Assembly (NCBI RefSeq): GCF_002001045.1
Contig: NZ_MUNR01000009.1
Location: 270,352 to 334,351 of the forward strand
DNA from: Rhodanobacter sp. C01
GTDB lineage: Bacteria > Pseudomonadota > Gammaproteobacteria > Xanthomonadales > Rhodanobacteraceae
DNA length: 64,000 nucleotides
Direction of reading: 5' to 3'
Under the pieces are notes generated by a model. The model was given only the letters and a program-made list of their open reading frames with translations. It was not told where the DNA came from and did no database searches. The position numbers and the translations under genes are program-made. Shown here piece after piece: positions 1-8,897 of the stretch; within the stretch, counting starts at the first letter, position 1; each line of letters begins with the position of its first letter.

Positions 1-2
1 GC

Positions 3-149
3 GTGGGCAGCAGTGGCTGGAGCGAGCCCAGCCTGTTCGCCATCGGTCCCGACGTCGCCACGTTCGACAGGCTGGCCAAGGCACACAGACAACTGGCTTA
101 CGTGCACGGCGAGGCTGCCAGCGCCGCTCTTTTGCGCATGCTGGACTGA
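3..149 (+). CDS. 3' end of an unidentified gene (partial)
   Basis: The last 48 codons of a gene that begins before the window read through to a TGA at 147-149. The translated tail contains GPDVATFDRLAKAHRQLAY and ends LLRMLD. Codon use looks normal for this genome, and the next gene (ccmA) starts about 60 bases later on the same strand. I do not recognise the family from this fragment and assign no function. Confidence 0.55.
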   Translation: MGSSGWSEPSLFAIGPDVATFDRLAKAHRQLAYVHGEAASAALLRMLD

Positions 150-209
150 GTCTTCAGCGGCAGTGCGCCGCATGGACAAGCACCCACGGCATTGCGGACA
201 ATCAAGGCA

Positions 210-845
210 ATGACCGCCGCAAACACCGCCGTGCCCCTGCTCGAAGCACGGGCCTTGAGCTTTCTTCGCCAGGACGAACCGGTGTTCGCGCCGCTGGATT
301 TCCAGCTGCATGCGGGCGAACTGGCACTGGTCGAAGGCGACAACGGCAGCGGCAAGACCACCTTGCTGCGCATCCTCGCCGGGCTGCTGCATGTCGGCGA
401 GGGTGAGTTGCACTGGCGCGGCGAACCGATGCAACGCGATACCTGCACTGGCGAAATCCTGTTCCTCGGCCATCAGCTCGGCCTCAAGGCCGACCTCAGT
501 CCACGCGAGAACCTGCGGATCGCCGCCGGCCTGTTCGGTTGCCGCGACGGTATCGGCGTGGCGATGGTGCTGGATCGGATCGGCCTGCGCGGCTACGAGG
601 ACGAACCGGTGCGTCGGCTGTCCGCCGGCCAGAAGAAACGCGCCGCACTGGCGCGGCTGCTGTTGCTGCCGGCCACGCTGTGGTTGCTTGACGAGCCCTA
701 CGCCAATCTCGATCGCATCGGCATCGCCCTGGTCAATCAGCTGCTGGAAACGCACACCGCCGCCGGCGGTGCCGCGCTGGTCACCAGCCACGGCGCGGTG
801 AGTTTCCATGGCGGCGAACCGCGGCATATCCGGATGCACGCATGA
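210..845 (+). CDS. ccmA: Heme exporter ATP-binding protein CcmA
   Basis: ATPase of the CcmABCD complex, which releases holo-CcmE in System I cytochrome c maturation. With the ATG at 210 the protein has 211 residues, normal for CcmA. Walker A (GDNGSGKTT) is at about 43-51, the ABC signature LSAGQ at 137-141, Walker B with LLDEP at 159-163, and the switch His at 194. A TTG at 192 would add six residues; neither start has an ideal ribosome site, and ATG was preferred because homologues begin close to it. The stop overlaps the ccmB ATG by four bases, implying translational coupling. It is the first gene of the ccm operon here. Confidence 0.95.
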   Translation: MTAANTAVPLLEARALSFLRQDEPVFAPLDFQLHAGELALVEGDNGSGKTTLLRILAGLLHVGEGELHWRGEPMQRDTCTGEILFLGHQLGLKADLSPRENLRIAAGLFGCRDGIGVAMVLDRIGLRGYEDEPVRRLSAGQKKRAALARLLLLPATLWLLDEPYANLDRIGIALVNQLLETHTAAGGAALVTSHGAVSFHGGEPRHIRMHA

Positions 846-1528
846 ACCGTCCAGGCGTTGCCACCGCCTGCGCCGCGATGCTGCGGCGCGACCTCACCCT
901 GGCCTGGCGCCGGCGCGGCGATATCGCCATGCCGGTGCTGTACGCGCTGATCGTGACGATGCTGTTCCCGTTTGCACTGGGGCCGGAGGACACCCTGCTG
1001 CAGCGGATCGCCGGCGGCGTGGTGCTGGTCACCGTGCTGCTGGCGATGCTGCTGGCGCTGGATGCGATGTTCTCCAGCGATATCGAGGACGGCTCGCTGG
1101 AGCAACTGGTGCTGGCACCACAACCGCTGGCGCTGATGCTGGGCATGAAGATCCTCGCCCACTGGCTCACCACCGCGCTGCCGCTGATCGTGATCGCGCC
1201 GCTCCTGGCCGCGATGCTGCACCTGCCCGGCGCGGTGATTCCGGTGCTGCTGCTGGCCCTGTTGCTGGCCACGCCGCTGCTCAGTCTTCTTGGTGCCGTA
1301 CTGGTCGCGCTAACGGCCGGCACACGGCGCTCTGGTATGCTTCTCGCCTTGATGTTGCTGCCTTTGTGCATGCCGGCCGTGATCTTTGCCGCCGGCGCCG
1401 TGGCAGCCGCCCAACAGGGACTGCCGTGGCTCGCGCCGATCGCCTGGCTCGCGGCCGCCTTGGTGCTGGCTGTGGTGCTGGCGCCGCTGGCCTGCGCGGC
1501 GGCCCTTCGTATTGCCCTGGATGCCTGA
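842..1528 (+). CDS. ccmB: Heme exporter membrane subunit CcmB
   Basis: Integral membrane partner of CcmA in the CcmABCD heme-handling complex of the inner membrane. The 228-residue product is almost wholly hydrophobic, with about six membrane segments and the N-terminal cytoplasmic stretch typical of CcmB (LRRDLTLAWRRRGDIAMPVL). The length matches the family. It starts inside the ccmA stop and is followed after six bases by ccmC, so it sits in the expected ccmABC order. Confidence 0.93.
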   Translation: MNRPGVATACAAMLRRDLTLAWRRRGDIAMPVLYALIVTMLFPFALGPEDTLLQRIAGGVVLVTVLLAMLLALDAMFSSDIEDGSLEQLVLAPQPLALMLGMKILAHWLTTALPLIVIAPLLAAMLHLPGAVIPVLLLALLLATPLLSLLGAVLVALTAGTRRSGMLLALMLLPLCMPAVIFAAGAVAAAQQGLPWLAPIAWLAAALVLAVVLAPLACAAALRIALDA

Positions 1529-1534
1529 CTGTTT

Positions 1535-2293
1535 ATGTCTAGCTGGATCCCCCTCTGGTTGCACAAACTCGGCTCACCGCCGACGTTCTACCGCTTTGCC
1601 GGCACGCTGCGGCCGTGGGCAATGGGGCTGGCGCTGCTGCTCGGCGCCATCGCGCTGTACGGCGGCCTCGTGCTGGCGCCAGCCGACTACCAGCAGGGCG
1701 ATGCCTACCGGATCATCTTCATCCACGTGCCCAGCGCGTGGATGAGCATGTTCATCTATGCGGTGATGGGCGTGGCCTCGTTCATCGCGCTGGTATGGCG
1801 GATCAAGCTGGCCGAGGTGGTGGCGATGGAATCGGCGCCGATCGGTGCGGCGTTCACCTTCATCACCCTTGTCACCGGCTCCCTGTGGGGCAAGCCGATG
1901 TGGGGCACCTGGTGGACGTGGGATGCGCGGCTCACGTCCGAGCTGGTGCTGCTGTTCCTCTATCTGGGCGTGATCGGGCTGTACCACGCGTTCGAGGATC
2001 GTCGGCAGGGCGCGCGCGCCGCCGCTTTCCTGGCGATCATCGGCATCATCAACGTGCCGATCGTGCATTTCTCGGTGAACTGGTGGAACACCTTGCACCA
2101 GGGCAGCACGGTCAACATTTTCGGCAAGTCGAAGATGTCCTGGGACATGCTGTGGCCGCTGCTGACGATGATGCTGGCGACCAAGTTCTATTACGTCGCC
2201 AGCCTGTTCAACCGCGTGCGCACCGACCTGCTGGCGCTGGAAGGCGGCAAGGACTGGGTGCGCAAGATCGCCGAAGACGAGGCAAAGTCATGA
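1535..2293 (+). CDS. ccmC: Heme transporter/handling protein CcmC
   Basis: CcmC loads heme onto CcmE at the outer face of the inner membrane. The 252-residue protein has six predicted membrane segments and the tryptophan-rich WWD signature GTWWTWDARLTS at about 124-135. Conserved axial-ligand histidines are visible at H64 (IFIHVPSAW) and H188 (NTLHQG). Its stop overlaps the ccmD start (ATGA). No feature departs from the family. Confidence 0.95.
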   Translation: MSSWIPLWLHKLGSPPTFYRFAGTLRPWAMGLALLLGAIALYGGLVLAPADYQQGDAYRIIFIHVPSAWMSMFIYAVMGVASFIALVWRIKLAEVVAMESAPIGAAFTFITLVTGSLWGKPMWGTWWTWDARLTSELVLLFLYLGVIGLYHAFEDRRQGARAAAFLAIIGIINVPIVHFSVNWWNTLHQGSTVNIFGKSKMSWDMLWPLLTMMLATKFYYVASLFNRVRTDLLALEGGKDWVRKIAEDEAKS

Positions 2294-2493
2294 GTGCCTT
2301 GCAAGCCTTCTTTGCGATGGGTGGTTATGCGATCTACGTGTGGCCAGCCTACGCACTGTTCTTCATCGTGCTGATCGCCGACACCATCGCACCTGGCGTG
2401 CGCCGCCGCCGCGTACTGCGCGAACTTCGCGCCAGGCTGGCGCGTCAAAGCGTGCGTCAGAATCGCAACTCTCCTGCCCCGCCGTCGCCCTGA
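2290..2493 (+). CDS. ccmD: Heme exporter subunit CcmD
   Basis: Small membrane protein of 67 residues that stabilises CcmC-CcmE contacts and is needed for holo-CcmE release. One membrane helix (about residues 8-30, GGYAIYVWPAYALFFIVLIAD) is followed by the basic tail RRRRVLRELRAR that marks CcmD. The ATG lies inside the ccmC stop codon. The assignment rests on size, topology and operon position, since CcmD proteins are poorly conserved in sequence. Confidence 0.9.
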   Translation: MSALQAFFAMGGYAIYVWPAYALFFIVLIADTIAPGVRRRRVLRELRARLARQSVRQNRNSPAPPSP

Positions 2494-2511
2494 CCGGAAC
2501 GATCCACGAGC

Positions 2512-2985
2512 ATGCCCATGAACCCCACCCGTAAACGCCGGCTTACCATCGTCGTCCTGATTGTCGCGGCCGCTGCGCTGGCGGTTGGCCTGGGCGTATA
2601 TGCGCTGCAGAACAACATGAACTACCTGCTCACGCCGAGCCAGGTGCAATCGGGGCAAGCCAACGATTACAAGACGTTCCGCCTCGGCGGCATGGTCAAG
2701 GCCGGCTCGATCCAGCGCAGCAGTGACTCGCTCAAGGTCACCTTCACCGTGGTCGATGCCGGCGGCGCGATGCCGGTGGAATACACCGGCATCCTGCCCG
2801 ACCTGTTCCGCGACAACCAGTCGGTGATCGCCACCGGCCACATGGACGGCGCGCGCTTCGTCGCCACCGAAGTGCTGGCCAAGCATGACGAGACCTACAT
2901 GCCGAAAGAGCTGAAAGACGCGATGGCCAAGGCGCACGCGGACAAGAAAGTCAGCGAAGAATCCGCGCAGGGCGACATGCCATGA
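2512..2985 (+). CDS. ccmE: Periplasmic heme chaperone CcmE
   Basis: CcmE binds heme covalently through a histidine and hands it to the CcmF/CcmH lyase. The 157-residue protein has one N-terminal signal anchor (about 10-30) and a beta-barrel OB-type domain. The heme-binding motif is AKHDETYMP, giving His125 and Tyr129. The C-terminal tail is long and charged. The start follows ccmD by 18 bases and the stop overlaps the ccmF ATG. Length and motif are standard. Confidence 0.95.
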   Translation: MPMNPTRKRRLTIVVLIVAAAALAVGLGVYALQNNMNYLLTPSQVQSGQANDYKTFRLGGMVKAGSIQRSSDSLKVTFTVVDAGGAMPVEYTGILPDLFRDNQSVIATGHMDGARFVATEVLAKHDETYMPKELKDAMAKAHADKKVSEESAQGDMP

Positions 2986-4958
2986 CCCCGGAACTCGGCC
3001 AGCTCGCGCTGATCCTCGCCCTGCTGCTGGCGCTGGCACAGGGCATCCTGCCGATGCTCGGCGCGTGGCACGGCAACCGCGCATTGATGGCGGTGGCGCG
3101 TCCTGCTGCGGCTGGGCAGGCCGTGTTCGTGGCGCTCGCGTTCGGCATCCTGGTGTGGGCGTTCGTGCATTTCGATTTCTCGGTGCAGTACGTGGCCGAC
3201 AATTCGAACCTGGCGCTGCCGTGGTACTACCGCATCGCCGCGGTGTGGGGCGCACATGAGGGTTCGCTGCTGCTGTGGATCTTCATTCTCAACGTGTGGA
3301 CGGTGGCACTGGCCGCGTTCAGCCAGAAGCTGCCGGAAGTGTTCGCCGCGCGCGTGCTGGCGGTGATGGGACTGATCGCGGTGGGTTTCCTCGCCTTCAT
3401 CATCTTCACCTCGAATCCGTTCGGACGGCTGCTGCCGATGCCGGGCGACGGCGCCGACCTGAACCCGGTGCTGCAGGATCCGGGCATGACGTTCCACCCG
3501 CCGGTGCTGTACACCGGCTACGTCGGCTTCTCGGTGGCGTTCGCGTTCTCGATCGCCGCCCTGCTCGGTGGTGGGCTGGAGCAGGCCTGGGTGCGCTGGG
3601 CGCGGCCGTGGACGAATATCGCCTGGGCCTTCCTCACCCTCGGCATCGTCGCCGGCAGCTGGTGGGCGTATGCGGAACTGGGCTGGGGCGGCTGGTGGTT
3701 CTGGGATCCGGTGGAAAACGCCAGCTTCATGCCCTGGCTGGTCGGTGCCGCGCTGATCCACGCGCAGGCGATCACCGAGAAGCGTGGCGGCCTGCGCGCC
3801 TGGACGATCCTGCTGTCGATCTTCGCGTTCTCGCTCTCCCTGCTCGGCACCTTCCTGGTGCGCTCGGGCGTGCTCACCTCGGTGCATGCATTCGCCTCCG
3901 ATCCACGCCGCGGCATCTTCATCCTGATTTTCCTGACCCTCGTGGTCGGCGGCTCGCTGCTGCTTTACGCACTGCGTGCGCCAAAGGTAGCCAGCGGCAA
4001 ACCGTTCAAGCCGGTCTCGCGCGAAAGCGCCCTGCTGATCGGCAACCTGATGTTCGCGGTGGCCGCGGCGATGGTGCTGCTGGGTACGCTGTTCCCGCTG
4101 ATCGGGGATGCGCTGAACCTGGGCCGGATCTCGGTCGGGCCGCCCTACTTCGGCTTCCTGTTTCCGTTGCTGATGCTGCCGGTGGTGTTGCTGCTGCCGT
4201 TCGGGCCGTTCCTGCGCTGGGGCAAGGGCGAAGCGCTCATGCTGAAACAGATCTTGCTGCGTGCCGGCATCGCCGCCGCGGCGTGCGCTATCGTGGCGGC
4301 GTTCTTCGTCGACGGTCAGCTCAAGGCGATCGCCGGCGTGGCCGCCGCGGTATGGATTGTCGCCGGCGTGCTGCTGTATGCGTACAAACGCTGGCGCGAG
4401 ATGCCGCGCGGCCGGCGTTATCCGGCCGAGATGGCCGGCATGCTGCTCGCGCATCTGGGCGTGGGCGTGTTCATGGCCGGCGTGCTGCTGTCCGAGTCGC
4501 TCAGCGTGACCAGCGACGTGCGGATGGCGCCGGGACAGACCGAACACATCGGCGGCTACGACTTCCGCTTCGACGGCGTGCATCGCGCCAGCGGACCGAA
4601 CTGGCGTGCCGATCAGGGCGTGATCACGGTGACCCGCGATGGTCGCCAGCTCACCGTGATGCATCCGCAGAAGCGCACCTACCTGCGCGGCCAGGTGCAG
4701 ACCGAATCGGCGGTGGACGCCGGCATCTTCCGCGACCTGTATGTGGCGCTGGGCGAGCCGATGGATGCGAACAAGGTCGAGGACGCGTGGTCGCTGCGGC
4801 TGTACTACAAGCCGTTCATCCGCTGGATCTGGGGTGGCGGCCTGTTGATGATGCTGGGCGGTTTTGTCTGTGCTGCCGACAAGCGCTTCCGCCTCAAGCG
4901 TGCAGCCGCCGATGCCGTAGCCGCCGAAAGTCTGCAGGTGCAGGAGACGCATGCATGA
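2982..4958 (+). CDS. ccmF: Cytochrome c heme lyase subunit CcmF
   Basis: Large membrane component of the heme ligation machinery. The 658-residue protein has many hydrophobic segments and the WWD motif [18 protein letters not shown] at 235-252, which binds heme presented by CcmE. A conserved periplasmic His is seen at 172 (TFHPPVL). A hydrophilic C-terminal periplasmic domain (about 485-620) is followed by a last membrane helix. Start and stop both overlap the neighbouring genes by four bases, as expected for a single polycistronic message. Confidence 0.95.
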   Translation: MTPELGQLALILALLLALAQGILPMLGAWHGNRALMAVARPAAAGQAVFVALAFGILVWAFVHFDFSVQYVADNSNLALPWYYRIAAVWGAHEGSLLLWIFILNVWTVALAAFSQKLPEVFAARVLAVMGLIAVGFLAFIIFTSNPFGRLLPMPGDGADLNPVLQDPGMTFHPPVLYTGYVGFSVAFAFSIAALLGGGLEQAWVRWARPWTNIAWAFLTLGIVAGSWWAYAELGWGGWWFWDPVENASFMPWLVGAALIHAQAITEKRGGLRAWTILLSIFAFSLSLLGTFLVRSGVLTSVHAFASDPRRGIFILIFLTLVVGGSLLLYALRAPKVASGKPFKPVSRESALLIGNLMFAVAAAMVLLGTLFPLIGDALNLGRISVGPPYFGFLFPLLMLPVVLLLPFGPFLRWGKGEALMLKQILLRAGIAAAACAIVAAFFVDGQLKAIAGVAAAVWIVAGVLLYAYKRWREMPRGRRYPAEMAGMLLAHLGVGVFMAGVLLSESLSVTSDVRMAPGQTEHIGGYDFRFDGVHRASGPNWRADQGVITVTRDGRQLTVMHPQKRTYLRGQVQTESAVDAGIFRDLYVALGEPMDANKVEDAWSLRLYYKPFIRWIWGGGLLMMLGGFVCAADKRFRLKRAAADAVAAESLQVQETHA

Positions 4959-5500
4959 ACCGGTTGCTGCCGTTCATCGGCTTCATGTTGCTGGTGGCTC
5001 TGTTCGGTTTCGGTATCTGGTGGAACTCGCGGCACGATCCGAATGCGATTCCGACACCACTGTTGAACAAGCCGGCACCCGCGTTCGTGCTGCCCAAGCT
5101 GTACGAACCCACGCAGACGGTGAGCAAGGCGGACTTGCTTGGCAAACCCTACCTGCTCAACGTGTTCGCCAGCTGGTGCGTGGAATGCGGCGCGGAGCAT
5201 CCGGTACTGGAAGCCGAGGGCCCGACGCTGGGTGTACAGCTGGTTGGCTACAACTACAAGGACGCGCCGGCCGATGCCAAGCGCTGGCTGGCTGAACACG
5301 GCAACCCCTACAACGTGTTGATTGCCGATGAACCGGGCAACACCGCGATCGACTTCGGCGTGTACGGCGCACCGGAAAGTTTCCTGATCGATGCGCATGG
5401 CGTGATCCGCTACAAGCACATCGGTCCGCTGACGCCCGATGTGGTCGCCGGCGAACTGAAGCCGGCGATCGCGGCGTTGCAGAAGGAGGAGACGCCATGA
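4955..5500 (+). CDS. ccmG: Thiol:disulfide oxidoreductase CcmG (DsbE)
   Basis: Membrane-tethered thioredoxin-like reductant for the apocytochrome CXXCH cysteines. The 181-residue product has a single N-terminal anchor (about 5-24) and the active site WCVEC with C75 and C78. A downstream cis-Pro region (VYGAPESFLID) fits the thioredoxin fold. The ATG at 4955 overlaps the ccmF stop; the ATG at 4951 is out of frame. The stop overlaps the ccmH ATG. Confidence 0.95.
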   Translation: MNRLLPFIGFMLLVALFGFGIWWNSRHDPNAIPTPLLNKPAPAFVLPKLYEPTQTVSKADLLGKPYLLNVFASWCVECGAEHPVLEAEGPTLGVQLVGYNYKDAPADAKRWLAEHGNPYNVLIADEPGNTAIDFGVYGAPESFLIDAHGVIRYKHIGPLTPDVVAGELKPAIAALQKEETP

Positions 5501-6066
5501 TTCGGCTATTCCGTTCCACAGGGACTCCCTGCGGTCGTAGGAGCGCACCCTGTGCGCGATGGCTCTTGATCACCGCGAAAATCTTTCGCGCACAGGGTGC
5601 GCTCCTACCGGTGTTGTTCGTGGCCTTGCTGGCATTTGCCGGCGCGACCCACGCGCAGGCGATCGAGCCGATGCCGTTCGCCGACCACGCGCAGGAACTG
5701 CGCTTCCAGCACCTGACCCAGCAGCTGCGCTGCCCGATGTGCCAGAACGAGACGCTGGCCGATTCCAACGCATCGATCGCACGCGACCTGCGCAACCAGA
5801 TCTTCCAGTTGATGCAGCAAGGCAAGAGCGACGACGAGATCAAGCAGTACCTGGTCGCCCGCTATTCCGATTACGTACTGTACGACCCGCCACTGAAACC
5901 CGGCACGTGGCTGCTGTGGTTCGGTCCGCTGCTGATCCTGTGTGCCGGCACCGGCGTGGTGCTGGTCGCGATCCGCAAGCGCGGCCGTGACGGCAGCGCC
6001 ACCGACACAACATCTGACCGCATGCCGCTCGACAACGAACCGGCCGACAACGGGGACGACTGGTGA
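5497..6066 (+). CDS. ccmH: Cytochrome c maturation protein CcmH with a REP element inside its 5' coding end
   Basis: CcmH (CycL type) holds apocytochrome cysteines for heme ligation. The mature domain shows the redox pair LRCPMC at C79/C82 and a C-terminal membrane helix (about 132-152). The oddity is the N-terminus: after MIRLFR the reading frame runs through a 72-bp palindromic REP (5537-5608, exactly 24 codons), which encodes about residues 14-38, before the hydrophobic signal core VLFVALLAFAGATHAQA. The ATG overlaps the ccmG stop and is the coupled start; an in-frame GTG at 5611 (codon 39) is a possible internal start that would avoid the insert. Total length of 189 residues is some 25-35 above what the core needs. 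Confidence 0.92.
   Translation: MIRLFRSTGTPCGRRSAPCARWLLITAKIFRAQGALLPVLFVALLAFAGATHAQAIEPMPFADHAQELRFQHLTQQLRCPMCQNETLADSNASIARDLRNQIFQLMQQGKSDDEIKQYLVARYSDYVLYDPPLKPGTWLLWFGPLLILCAGTGVVLVAIRKRGRDGSATDTTSDRMPLDNEPADNGDDW
5537..5608. repeat. GTAG-type REP palindrome inside ccmH
   Basis: Two perfect 23-base inverted arms (5537-5559 and 5586-5608) flank a 26-base centre. The arm starts with GTAG, the tetranucleotide that marks REP elements mobilised by REP-associated tyrosine transposases (RAYTs). A sister copy with the same arm sequence lies at 57321-57393, and a related family member at 34945-35015. No RAYT gene is present in the window. REPs are normally intergenic, so this coding location is unusual. 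Confidence 0.9.
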
Positions 6067-7115
6067 AGATCGCGTTTTTCATCGCCGCTGCAGTGATGAT
6101 CGCTGTGGCGCTGGCCGCCTTGCTGCTGCCGCTGGTACGCCAAGGCCGCAAGTCGGGACGCTCGCGCGGCGTGTTCGCGCTGACGCTCGCGATCGCCTTC
6201 GTGCTGCCGCTGAGCGCGGGCGCGTTGTACCTGCTGGTGGGTACGCCGGCTGCGCTGAATGGCGTCTCCGCCGAGGCCGAACGGCCGCTCACCCTGTCGC
6301 AGGCGATCGATGAGCTGCACGCCCATCTGGCCCAGCAGCCCGACGATGTGCAGGGCTGGATGCTGCTGGCCCAGACCAGCACCATGCAGCGCGATCCAGC
6401 CACGGCGCGCGACGCCTACGACCACGTGCTGAAGCTCGCCCCCAACAACGCCGAGGCGATGGTGGGCTGGGCCGAAACCGATTCGATGACGCGCGATGAC
6501 CACATGATCGAGGGTCGTGCGCTGGAACTGCTCAAGCGTGCCGTGCAATTGCAGCCGGACAGCCAGCGCGGCCTGTGGCTGCTCGGCATCAGCGATTTCC
6601 AGCATGGTCAGTATCGGGAAGCCGCTGCCACCTGGCGCGTGCTGCAGCCGCAGCTGGAACCAGGCTCGAAGGTCGCCCAGGCGGTAGCCCAGCAGATCGC
6701 CGTGGCCGATACACGCGCCGGCGGCGCACCAGCCAATGCGTCGACCGCAGCACCGGTCGCCGCGCCGCAAGGTGCAGCCTTGCGGGTACAGGTCTCGCTG
6801 GCAGCAGCGTTCAAGGGCAAGGTCGCTGCGGGCGACACGCTGTTCGTCTACGCTCGTGCCGAGAACGGCCCCCCCATGCCCCTGGCCGTGGCCAAACTCG
6901 ACGCCAGCCAATTGCCGACCAGCGTTACCCTTACCGATGCGATGGCAATGACGCCGGCGCTGAAACTGTCGTCCGTGGCGCGTGTCTTCGTCGGCGCGCG
7001 GATCAGCCACAGCGGCCAGCCGATCGCCCAGCCTGGCGATCTCGAAGGCGATGCCGGCATCGTGCCGGTGGACAGCAAGACGCCGATCACGATCAGTATC
7101 GACAAGGTGCATTGA
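6063..7115 (+). CDS. ccmI: Cytochrome c maturation TPR protein CcmI (CycH)
   Basis: CcmI chaperones apocytochrome to the CcmFH lyase. The 350-residue product has two N-terminal membrane helices (about 2-22 and 37-59), a TPR-rich periplasmic region (about 75-215; e.g. GWMLLAQTSTMQRDPATARD), an Ala/Pro linker, and a C-terminal beta-rich CycH domain (about 240-350). It uses a GTG start overlapping the ccmH stop. It is the last canonical ccm gene; its stop shares one base with the next ATG. Confidence 0.92.
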   Translation: MKIAFFIAAAVMIAVALAALLLPLVRQGRKSGRSRGVFALTLAIAFVLPLSAGALYLLVGTPAALNGVSAEAERPLTLSQAIDELHAHLAQQPDDVQGWMLLAQTSTMQRDPATARDAYDHVLKLAPNNAEAMVGWAETDSMTRDDHMIEGRALELLKRAVQLQPDSQRGLWLLGISDFQHGQYREAAATWRVLQPQLEPGSKVAQAVAQQIAVADTRAGGAPANASTAAPVAAPQGAALRVQVSLAAAFKGKVAAGDTLFVYARAENGPPMPLAVAKLDASQLPTSVTLTDAMAMTPALKLSSVARVFVGARISHSGQPIAQPGDLEGDAGIVPVDSKTPITISIDKVH

Positions 7116-8242
7116 TGAGCCAGGACGCGCGCCGTTATTTCAGCCTGCCCTCGCCGTTCGCGATGAAACGCGGCGGTGAATTGCACGGCGCGCATGTCGC
7201 CTATGAAACCTGGGGCGCGTTGAACGCCGCACGCGACAATGCCGTGCTGGTGCTGACCGGCCTGTCGCCCAGCGCGCACATGACCTCCTGTGCCGCCGAT
7301 CCCACGCCCGGCTGGTGGGAGGACATGGCCGGTCCGGGCAAGGCGATCGACACCACGCGCTGGTTCGTGATCTGCGTGAACTCGCTGGGCAGCGACAAGG
7401 GCTCGACCTGCCCTGCCTCGATCGACCCGGCGACCGGCGAAGCCTATCGGCTGACCTTTCCCGAGCTGGCGCTGGAAGACGTCGCCAACGCCGCGCACGC
7501 CGCCGTCAGCAGCCTCGGCATCACCCAACTGGCCTGCCTGATCGGCTGCTCGATGGGCGGCATGAGCGCGCTGGCCTACATGCTGCTGCATCCTGGCAGC
7601 GTGCGTGCGCATATCAGCGTGGATACCGCACCTCAGGCACAACCGTTCGCGATTGCGATCCGCTCGCTGCAGCGCGAGGCGATCCGGCTCGACCCGCAGT
7701 GGAACGAAGGTCGTTACGACATCCATGCCGAACACGGCGGAGCCTACCCCGACATGGGCATGAGCATCGCACGCAAGCTCGGCGTGATCACCTATCGCTC
7801 GGCGATGGAATGGAACGGCCGCTTCGCGCGCATCCGGCTCGACCCGGAGCAGCGTGAGGACGAGCCGTTCGGCCGCGAGTTCCAGGTCGAGTCGTATCTC
7901 GAAGGCCATGCGCAGCGTTTCGTGCGCAACTTCGATCCCAACAGTTATCTGTACCTCTCGCGCGCCAGCGACTGGTTCGACATCGCCGAATACGGCCACG
8001 GCAGCGTGCTGGAGGGACTCAAGCGCATCCACATCGAGCAGGCGATGGTGATCGGCGTTAGCACCGACATCCTGTTTCCGCTGCAGCAACAGGAACAGAT
8101 CGCCGAAGGCCTGCAGGCCGCCAGCGCAGAGGTGGAATTCGTGGCGCTGGATTCGCCGCAGGGCCACGACGCGTTCCTGGTCGATATCGAGAACTACAGC
8201 CGCGCCATCGGTGGTTTCCTGAACCGACTGCCGGCCGCTTAA
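7115..8242 (+). CDS. metX: MetX-family acyltransferase, probably serine O-succinyltransferase
   Basis: Alpha/beta-hydrolase acyltransferase of 375 residues. The nucleophile Ser146 lies in GCSMGGM; the triad is completed by Asp318 (STDILFP) and His351 (PQGHDAFL). From memory the sequence closely resembles the Xanthomonadales proteins shown to succinylate L-serine for cysteine synthesis (for example SLQREAIRLDP and EFQVESYLEGHA segments), rather than homoserine O-acetyltransferases; homoserine succinyltransferase remains possible. The ATG shares its A with the ccmI stop, so the gene is read from the ccm operon, and a cysteine dioxygenase-like gene follows. That setting suits a role in sulfur amino-acid supply. 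Confidence 0.85.
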   Translation: MSQDARRYFSLPSPFAMKRGGELHGAHVAYETWGALNAARDNAVLVLTGLSPSAHMTSCAADPTPGWWEDMAGPGKAIDTTRWFVICVNSLGSDKGSTCPASIDPATGEAYRLTFPELALEDVANAAHAAVSSLGITQLACLIGCSMGGMSALAYMLLHPGSVRAHISVDTAPQAQPFAIAIRSLQREAIRLDPQWNEGRYDIHAEHGGAYPDMGMSIARKLGVITYRSAMEWNGRFARIRLDPEQREDEPFGREFQVESYLEGHAQRFVRNFDPNSYLYLSRASDWFDIAEYGHGSVLEGLKRIHIEQAMVIGVSTDILFPLQQQEQIAEGLQAASAEVEFVALDSPQGHDAFLVDIENYSRAIGGFLNRLPAA

Positions 8243-8290
8243 CCGCGCCGCTGCTAAGATAGCCAGCATCGCGCACCACCCGAGACCATC

Positions 8291-8872
8291 ATGCTCACCC
8301 TGGATTTCCCCGGCAGCCGTACCCTGATCGACGCGATCGACACCGCCGTGGCCAAGCCGACCACCCACGAGCTCACCGACAGCCTGCGCAACAGCCTGTG
8401 CAAGCTGATCCGCGACAACGAAGTGAAGTTGCCCGACTGCGTGTTCGAAGCCAATCCGGAGCACTACGCCCGCCGCGAGCTTTACCGCAGCGACGAGCAC
8501 GGGTACTGCGTGGTGGCGATGACCTGGGGGCCCGGCCAAGGCACGCCGATCCACGATCACGACGGCATGTGGTGCGTCGAGGGCGTGTGGAACGGTGCGC
8601 TGGAGATCGTGCAGTACGAGCTGGTCGAGCACGATGCAAAACGCTACTGCTTCCAGCCAGTCGGCTCGATCCAGGCCGGCGCCGGCTCCGCCGGCAGCCT
8701 GATCCCGCCACACGAATACCACAGCATCCGCAATCCCAGCGACAGCAGTGTCACTGTCAGCCTGCACATCTACTCCGGCCCGATGACCCGCTGCGCCGTG
8801 TTCCAGCCGCTGCCGGAAGACCGCTGGTATGGCCGCGACGTACGCCAGCTGGGGCTCGACCGCGTCCACTGA
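8291..8872 (+). CDS. Cysteine dioxygenase-type cupin (thiol dioxygenase)
   Basis: A 193-residue mononuclear-iron thiol dioxygenase. Iron ligands expected for the family are H88 and H90 (TPIHDHDG) and H144 (PPHEYHSI). By eye C95, five residues after the second His, and Y161 (SLHIYSG) occupy the positions of the Cys-Tyr crosslink known in mammalian cysteine dioxygenase. R61/R62 (YARRELY) could bind the substrate carboxylate. It follows the serine O-succinyltransferase gene by 48 bases, so the pair may couple cysteine formation and disposal. 3-mercaptopropionate cannot be excluded as the substrate. Confidence 0.85.
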   Translation: MLTLDFPGSRTLIDAIDTAVAKPTTHELTDSLRNSLCKLIRDNEVKLPDCVFEANPEHYARRELYRSDEHGYCVVAMTWGPGQGTPIHDHDGMWCVEGVWNGALEIVQYELVEHDAKRYCFQPVGSIQAGAGSAGSLIPPHEYHSIRNPSDSSVTVSLHIYSGPMTRCAVFQPLPEDRWYGRDVRQLGLDRVH

Positions 8873-8897
8873 ACCCGGCATAATGTCGCGCTCACAT

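Noticed and set aside
2895..4952. A 685-codon minus-strand frame opposite ccmF
   Set aside because: Low-complexity His/Arg/Glu/Gln composition and no family features; ccmF on the + strand has its WWD motif and overlaps its neighbours correctly.
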